Shown here: positions 59,759-64,000 of the stretch, piece after piece
How positions within the stretch are numbered: position 1 is the first letter of the stretch
Layout: each line of letters opens with the position of its first letter
From: Methanocorpusculum sp.
GTDB lineage: Archaea > Halobacteriota > Methanomicrobia > Methanomicrobiales > Methanocorpusculaceae
Reading direction: 5' to 3'
Length of the DNA stretch: 64,000 nt
Assembly: GCF_030655665.1 (NCBI RefSeq)
Contig: NZ_JAUSPQ010000006.1
Coordinates: 124,001-188,000 of the forward strand
Made by a program: the position numbers and the translations under genes
Notes under the pieces: generated by a model
Database searches by the model: none
What the model was told of the DNA's origin: nothing
The model's input: only the letters and a program-made list of their open reading frames with translations

Positions 59759-60328
59759 ATGAATATCGGTGTTCTGGCACTTCAGGGTGCATTCATCGAA
59801 CACATCAGGATGCTGGAAAGTCTGGGGGCTGAGACGTTTGAGATTCGGAACCTTTCCGATCTCAAACAAAAACCGGATGGTCTGATTTTTCCGGGAGGGG
59901 AGAGTACCGTCATGTTGAAACTTCTTTTGGATCTCGGTCTGTATGATGAGCTTCGTTCACTCATTATATCAGGCACCCCCGTTATGGGTACCTGTGCCGG
60001 ACTGATCCTTCTTGCAAAATATGTTGAGGGTGGGGTACCTTCTCTTGCAACGATGGACATTACTGCGGTCAGGAATGCCTATGGTCGTCAGCTCGGCAGT
60101 TTTGAAACCATTGCGCCGTTTGCTGATGTCGGGGATGTTCATATGACCTTCATACGTGCCCCGGTGATTTCCCGTATTGGGAAAAATGTCAGAGTTCTTG
60201 CAGAAGTTGATGGAAACATTGTTGCTGCACGTGAGGAAAACCAGCTGGTGTTGTCTTTCCATCCTGAGCTGGGTCAGAATACTGCCGTCCATCAATATTT
60301 CCTGAATATGGTTTCCAGAACGAACTGA
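59759..60328 (+). CDS. pdxT: Pyridoxal 5'-phosphate synthase, PdxT glutaminase subunit
   Basis: 189 residues. MNIGVLALQGAFIEHIRML, FPGGESTVMLKLL, GTPVMGTCAGLILLAKYV with nucleophile Cys, FIRAPVI, and SFHPELGQN (His-Glu of the triad). It supplies ammonia from glutamine to PdxS. It is followed by 117 bases before mtd ends convergently, with A/T runs at about 60330-60345. Confidence 0.97.
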   Translation: MNIGVLALQGAFIEHIRMLESLGAETFEIRNLSDLKQKPDGLIFPGGESTVMLKLLLDLGLYDELRSLIISGTPVMGTCAGLILLAKYVEGGVPSLATMDITAVRNAYGRQLGSFETIAPFADVGDVHMTFIRAPVISRIGKNVRVLAEVDGNIVAAREENQLVLSFHPELGQNTAVHQYFLNMVSRTN

Positions 60329-60445
60329 ACTTTTAAAAAAAAATCTTTGTAATACAGAACAGAGAAATTTTTCATTAATACAGGGTCGGGAGAATTTCTC
60401 CCGCTCCCGCATCCAAAAAGAAAAATGGTAAATTGGGATGTCCGA

Positions 60446-61288
60446 TTACTCGGGCTTGCTGATAAGGGTGACCTTAGAGACGATCTCACCGGTCTTCTTG
60501 TGTGGCTTGCGGATAACGCCGTCACATCCCTTCTCGAGCTCGCGTGCCTGATCACAAAGGTTTGCAGCTGCACGCATCATTTCGTGTGCTGAGGTGACGA
60601 TTGGTACATAGTCTGTCCACTCTTTGGTCATGAAACAGCCTTTGACGTTGACGCCTGCGACTGCTGATGCGATTTCGTATGCTGCACGTGCTTTTGCCTG
60701 TGCATAGGGGTTTGTGAACTCGCCTTTGGTCGAGTTGTCAGCGTTCAGAACAAGTTTCGGGAGTTCGATCTCTGCGCCTTTCTTGCCTGCTTTCACCTGA
60801 TCGATGACTTTGTCAAGCTCCATCTGGATTTTGCGGAATGCACCGGTAAGTGCAAGGACTTTCACGAGGTTGCCGTTGTAGTCTGCCATCTCGATTGGGT
60901 CGAGGAATTCACGGCGGGCACCGATCATTGCGTCTGCTTTGACAATGATGTAGCCAAAGCCAGATGCCTTCAGTAATTCCCAGCCTTCTTTCTTGGTCGT
61001 GACATCGTCAGTGATGACGATGGTCGGAATACCTGCTGCTTTGAGATCTTCGCGTGCACCGACCGGGCCTTCGAGAACTCCGTTCGGGGAAACAACGATT
61101 GCAAAGTCAGGCTGCCATGCTTTCAGGTTAGAAACAACACGGTCAACATCTTCCTTCTGCAGTTTAGTTCCGGAAGTTGCCATGAATGTCATCATGTCTT
61201 CGCGGTCTGCACGCTCATCTAAAAGCAACTCTGCCATAACACCTGATGCGATGTTACCGAGTTTTGCAACTCCTACCTTAACTACCAT
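60446..61288 (-). CDS. mtd: F420-dependent methylenetetrahydromethanopterin dehydrogenase
   Basis: 280 residues from [21 protein letters not shown]; an in-frame start at 61306 is less likely because GAGGTGT lies at about 61294-61302. Characteristic Mtd sequence: [75 protein letters not shown], and [46 protein letters not shown]. It interconverts methenyl- and methylene-H4MPT with F420, feeding mer. The two neighbouring genes code for steps in succession although not in an operon. Confidence 0.97.
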   Translation of the reverse strand: MVVKVGVAKLGNIASGVMAELLLDERADREDMMTFMATSGTKLQKEDVDRVVSNLKAWQPDFAIVVSPNGVLEGPVGAREDLKAAGIPTIVITDDVTTKKEGWELLKASGFGYIIVKADAMIGARREFLDPIEMADYNGNLVKVLALTGAFRKIQMELDKVIDQVKAGKKGAEIELPKLVLNADNSTKGEFTNPYAQAKARAAYEIASAVAGVNVKGCFMTKEWTDYVPIVTSAHEMMRAAANLCDQARELEKGCDGVIRKPHKKTGEIVSKVTLISKPE

Positions 61289-61300
61289 ATTTGATACACC

Positions 61301-61318
61301 TCTCATTTTGAAATGAGA
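61301..61318 (-). promoter_or_regulatory. Inverted repeat in the mtd leader
   Basis: Perfect inverted repeat TCTCATTT-TG-AAATGAGA covers 61301-61318, just upstream of the mtd ribosome site. It could be a hairpin that occludes or protects the site, or an operator overlapping the leader. The gap to 61601 is otherwise AT-rich promoter sequence without a gene. Confidence 0.4.
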
Positions 61319-61601
61319 ACATCAGTTTATCGACGAGAATCAATATAAGGTTTGTGAATGACACTGTCCAGAAATCAAATAACAACAATTCCTGCCTGTT
61401 ATTATCTATCGGAATCAAATGCGCAGGTATTTTCACGATGGTTTCTCTACTATATCTCAGAATACTGATACCTTGTCTCGTTTTTTAGGAAATTTTGTAT
61501 ATATCCTTCTCTCTCTGTCTGCGCGCAATGTCCTCATGACATTTCATTGACAAGAATGTTTAATCAAATCATTTATAGTTAATCAGGTTGAATTAATACT
61601 T

Positions 61602-62006
61602 ATGAAAGATACGCTTCTTACCGACCGTCAGAAGGAAGTCATCCGATATCGTAAAAAAGGTATGACGCAGCAGCAGATCGCTGACCGACTTGGGACATCC
61701 AAGGCAAACATCTGCACTATTGAAAAATCCGCCAATGAAAATATCCGTCGGGCAAAGGAGACGCTGGAGTTTCTGTACACACTTGACGCCACTGAACTGT
61801 GTGTTCTCCCTGAAGGTACGGATCTGATAGAAGCTCCGAAGATCATCTATGTCTCAGCGGCCCCTCTCAATATTAAAATCCGGTATGATACCCTTGCCTT
61901 GATCAACCGGATCTCATCCTACATGCCGGAAAAAATTAAAGGTCGGCATGTCAAGGAGGATATCATTGTCTATCTCAATAATGACGGCGAACTGTACTTC
62001 GGCTGA
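61602..62006 (+). CDS. Tfx-family DNA-binding protein (paralogue 2)
   Basis: 134 residues. TLLTDRQKEVIRYRKKGMTQQQIADRLGTSKANICTIEKSANENIRRAKETLEFLYTLDA is the Tfx HTH, closely parallel to the copy at 17396. The C-terminal half ends EDIIVYLNNDGELYFG. It lies opposite mtd, about 310 bases from the mtd start, so control of mtd or of itself is possible. AATCATTTATAGTTAATC (61565-61582) is a probable TATA region and the ATG follows within about 25 bases, suggesting a leaderless mRNA. Confidence 0.88.
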   Translation: MKDTLLTDRQKEVIRYRKKGMTQQQIADRLGTSKANICTIEKSANENIRRAKETLEFLYTLDATELCVLPEGTDLIEAPKIIYVSAAPLNIKIRYDTLALINRISSYMPEKIKGRHVKEDIIVYLNNDGELYFG

Positions 62007-62129
62007 TCACGGTCCCGATCGTATTTTTCAGGTAATGCCGAGTGTGTGCCTCCAAGGTTCAGTGTATGGCGGCTGGGTGGATCCGAAGACCATACAACAA
62101 TTTATATTCTCTCTTCTCCAATAACATAG

Positions 62130-62715
62130 GAGCCTTCAATAGGCTGATATCAGCAAAATCTGCTGAATGAGGATATCCAGTTGGTATGAAACAACCGTGG
62201 TTTCACGTTTGTTTTGTAATTGTGTAACTCTAAGCGGGCAATCCCGCGGTAGATGTTAAGACCTACTATAGGTCTGATTAGGTGCGCCGGGCGAACGTCT
62301 TAATGATGTGCCCTTTCCTGGACGTCAGGAAGCGTATCGGAAGTCAGGTTCTCTTTCGTGAGACTTGGAAATCGCAGTAAAAACTGCAAATCGGGTAAAT
62401 GAACAGATAAGACGTTATCGTGTTCATAATCGGATATCCCACAAGGAATCTCAATTGCGTGCAAAGCAGTGCTTTGCGTGCCTTCACACGTTGAAATACA
62501 CGTGAGTTGAACTCCCGTCTTTCCGTCCAATGTGTCACATGCCCGCGCTTACCAGCGCAATCAGGTGTGTTAAACACAGAGACCGACAAAATGCGTCCCG
62601 CAGGTCGATTCCTGGATTCTAGGAAGCCGGCGGTGAAAGAACGGCTGTCATATTGATGACAACCACAGCAGACGTCTTCCTTGCATAATGCAAGAGAAGG
62701 CACTAAAGGATTGAT
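62130..62715 (+). ncRNA. Large hairpin-rich RNA candidate upstream of rpl3
   Basis: 715 bases (62007-62721) without a credible gene. A TATA-like AATTTATATT (about 62099-62108) is followed by a run of perfect hairpins: GCCT/AGGC (62132-62144), CAGCA/TGCTG (62151-62165), GCGGG/CCCGC (62234-62247), AGACCTA/TAGGTCT (62259-62275), GCAGT/ACTGC (62374-62387), TGAACA+GATAA / TTATC+TGTTCA (62400-62426), GCAAAGC/GCTTTGC (62461-62477), GCGCT/AGCGC (62545-62558), TGTGTT/AACACA (62566-62578), TGTCAT/ATGACA (62646-62661), CTTGCAT/ATGCAAG (62680-62694). I did not find the conserved sequences of RNase P RNA or SRP RNA. It could be an independent RNA or the leader of the ribosomal protein operon. Confidence 0.55.
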
Positions 62716-62721
62716 TAATAA

Positions 62722-63723
62722 ATGAGAACAGTGAGACCCCGTGCCGGGTCACTTGCATACTATCCAAAAGTGCGGGCTAAGGGCATCGTACCAAAGTACC
62801 AGTCCTGGCCAGCATACAATGGGCAGCCAATGCTCCAGGGATTTGCAGGCTACAAAGCCGGTATGACCCACGTGATCATGATCGATGATCGCAAGAAGAG
62901 TCCGACTGAAGGTAAGGAAGTAATGGTTCCCGTAACCGTTATTGAAATCCCAGCCATGATCGTTGCTGCCATTCGTGTTTACGTTAAAGATACCTACGGC
63001 AAACACCCGCTGACTGAAGTCTGGGCAGAAAACCTCGAAGCACTCTCCGGCAGAATCACCAAAGCAAAGACCAACAATGCTGCAAAAGCAACTGAGAAGA
63101 TCAATGCTGCAATTGGCGATGTTGTTGAAGTAATGGTGCTCATGTACACTAAACCGACCGAGATCACCGGTATTCCAAAGAAGGTCCCTGACCTTATGGA
63201 GATTCGTGTTGCCGGCGGCAGTGCACAGGAACGTTTTGATTACGCTCTCTCCATCCTTGGGGCCGATGTCGATATGAATTCCCTCCTTAGCGAGGGTCAG
63301 TTCGCTGACATTACCGGTATCACCAAAGGAAAAGGATTCCAGGGTGCAGTCAAAAGATTCGGTATCACCCTTCGTAAGAGAAAACACGCAAGAACCAAGA
63401 AGGAAAGACATATCGGAACTCTTGGTCCATGGACTCCCCACCACGTCCGCTGGCAGGTACCAATGCCAGGTCAGATGGGTTTCCAGCAGCGTACTGAGTT
63501 CAACAAACGTATCATCAAGATCGGTGAGAACGCAGACGAAATCAACCCGGCCGGAGGCTTCCTCCACTATGGTCTTGTCCGTAATAACTACGTCTTGATC
63601 AAAGGAAGCATCCCCGGACCGGCAAAACGCCTCGTCAGAATCCGGTCTGCTACCCGCATGGGTGAGCAGAAGGTTCAGACCCCGGTTGTAGAATATGTCA
63701 GTCTTCAGAGCAAACAGGGGTGA
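62722..63723 (+). CDS. rpl3: Ribosomal protein uL3
   Basis: 333 residues. [25 protein letters not shown] and [12 protein letters not shown] at the N-terminus, [69 protein letters not shown] is the classical L3 core that reaches the peptidyl transferase centre. It opens the archaeal S10-like operon (L3, L4, ...). AAAGGA lies about 12 bases before ATG. Confidence 0.97.
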   Translation: MRTVRPRAGSLAYYPKVRAKGIVPKYQSWPAYNGQPMLQGFAGYKAGMTHVIMIDDRKKSPTEGKEVMVPVTVIEIPAMIVAAIRVYVKDTYGKHPLTEVWAENLEALSGRITKAKTNNAAKATEKINAAIGDVVEVMVLMYTKPTEITGIPKKVPDLMEIRVAGGSAQERFDYALSILGADVDMNSLLSEGQFADITGITKGKGFQGAVKRFGITLRKRKHARTKKERHIGTLGPWTPHHVRWQVPMPGQMGFQQRTEFNKRIIKIGENADEINPAGGFLHYGLVRNNYVLIKGSIPGPAKRLVRIRSATRMGEQKVQTPVVEYVSLQSKQG

Positions 63724-63731
63724 AATGACCG

Positions 63732-64000
63732 ATGAAAGCAAATGTAAAAGCAATTAACGGCTCAGTCCTCCATGAAATTGAACTCCCGGCCGTATTCGAC
63801 GAAGCATACCGCCCGGACCTTATCAGAAGGGCCATTCTCGCATACCAGAGCGAACAGTACCAGCCGCACGGGGCAGACCCGCTTGCAGGTCTGCGGACCT
63901 CTGCAGTAGGTTGGGGATCCAAACGCGGTGAAGCTAAGATTCCGCGTATCAAAAACGGAAGCCGTGCTGCAAAAGTACCTAACGTAAAAGGCGGTCACCC
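63732..64000 (+). CDS. rpl4: Ribosomal protein uL4 (5' part, runs off the window)
   Basis: First 89 residues, reading MKANVKAINGSVLHEIELP then AVFDEAYRPDLIRRAILAYQSEQYQ and WGSKRGEAKIPRIKNGSRAAKVPNVKGGHP, the archaeal L4 start. The start at 63732 follows GGGGTGA at the L3 stop. An ATG at 63725 is out of frame and quickly stops. Cut by the window edge. Confidence 0.95.
   Translation, partial: MKANVKAINGSVLHEIELPAVFDEAYRPDLIRRAILAYQSEQYQPHGADPLAGLRTSAVGWGSKRGEAKIPRIKNGSRAAKVPNVKGGH

Noticed and set aside
62300-62703. Minus-strand frames of 76 and 119 residues in the rpl3 gap
   Set aside because: Poor codon use, no ribosome sites, overlapping each other; the hairpin density points to RNA instead.
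62130-62715. RNase P RNA or SRP RNA
   Set aside because: The conserved core sequences (SRP helix 8 GGAAGG..AGCAG; RNase P GAGGAAAGUCC and ACAGAA..GGC) are not visible on either strand by eye; a covariance search would decide.
62281-62721. Group II intron (the GTGCG at about 62282 resembles a 5' end)
   Set aside because: No domain V-like 34-nt hairpin and no reverse transcriptase frame.
62749-63753. 334-residue frame antisense to rpl3
   Set aside because: Shadow of a highly biased ribosomal protein gene; no domain pattern.
1-64000. CRISPR arrays or cas genes
   Set aside because: No regularly spaced direct repeats of 24-40 bp with unique spacers; the repeats found are irregular and palindromic.

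Overview
The window is chromosomal DNA of a mesophilic hydrogenotrophic and formate-using methanogenic archaeon of the order Methanomicrobiales. A Methanocorpusculum-like organism fits best, but that is an inference from gene content and not a database match. The evidence is F420-dependent Mer and Mtd, the F420-linked formate dehydrogenase FdhAB, an 8-cluster FwdF/FmdF-type polyferredoxin, two Tfx regulators, pyruvate:ferredoxin oxidoreductase, the archaeal modified mevalonate genes (AcnX, UbiD, UbiX), AMP phosphorylase, archaeal prepilins, a PGF-CTERM S-layer protein and archaeal L3/L4.

Layout. At 1-0.8 kb lies EcfT of an ECF transporter. From 0.8 to 9.5 kb is an accessory island, in part AT-rich: a PD-(D/E)XK-like protein, a ribbon-helix-helix/zinc-ribbon protein, a D5-type primase-helicase followed by iteron-like GTGTCA repeats, a three-gene operon (winged-helix+UPF0175 protein, DUF3368-type PIN protein, unknown protein), a gene remnant, a HEAT-like protein and an HNH protein. 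From 9.5 to 17.1 kb come a MetE-type methionine synthase, a 0.6-kb repeat element with terminal inverted repeats, a small XRE operon, aspartyl-tRNA synthetase and a tungstate ABC transporter. From 17.4 to 23.3 kb Tfx, fdhAB and the polyferredoxin form a formate/CO2 module. The tungstate transporter beside it would supply the metal.

From 23.4 to 29.3 kb is a peptide/nickel-type ABC transporter divergent from a methyltransferase. From 29.4 to 33 kb are an ATPase and porBACD. From 33 to 37.7 kb are two paralogous type IV pilin-like proteins with conserved N-terminal and divergent C-terminal parts, a TolA-like coiled-coil membrane protein, BirA and an M50 protease. From 37.7 to 45 kb are AcnX-UbiD-UbiX, an HD hydrolase, CbiB, a 59-residue Trm112-like protein and PurA. 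From 45 to 48 kb is the S-layer gene with a hairpin-rich leader. From 48 to 53.9 kb are AMP phosphorylase, an Ig-like-repeat membrane protein beside a divergent FtsZ/tubulin-like protein, and two regulators.

From 53.9 to 62 kb are tRNA-Ser(GGA), TruB/Cbf5, HemD, a TctA-like membrane protein, a Dcd/Dut-family protein lacking the expected deaminase Glu, tRNA-Arg(TCG), mer, pdxST, mtd and a second tfx. From about 62.1 to 62.7 kb is a gene-free stretch packed with perfect hairpins, probably a large structured RNA or leader, just before rpl3-rpl4, which runs off the window.

The least explained signals are: the hairpin-rich RNA candidate before rpl3; the PIN/UPF0175/unknown operon beside the primase and iterons; the mosaic intergenic repeats with covarying GCAANNC...GNNTTGC hairpins; the pilin pair; and the FtsZ-like plus Ig-like membrane pair. 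All assignments come from reading translated sequence. No searches were run.
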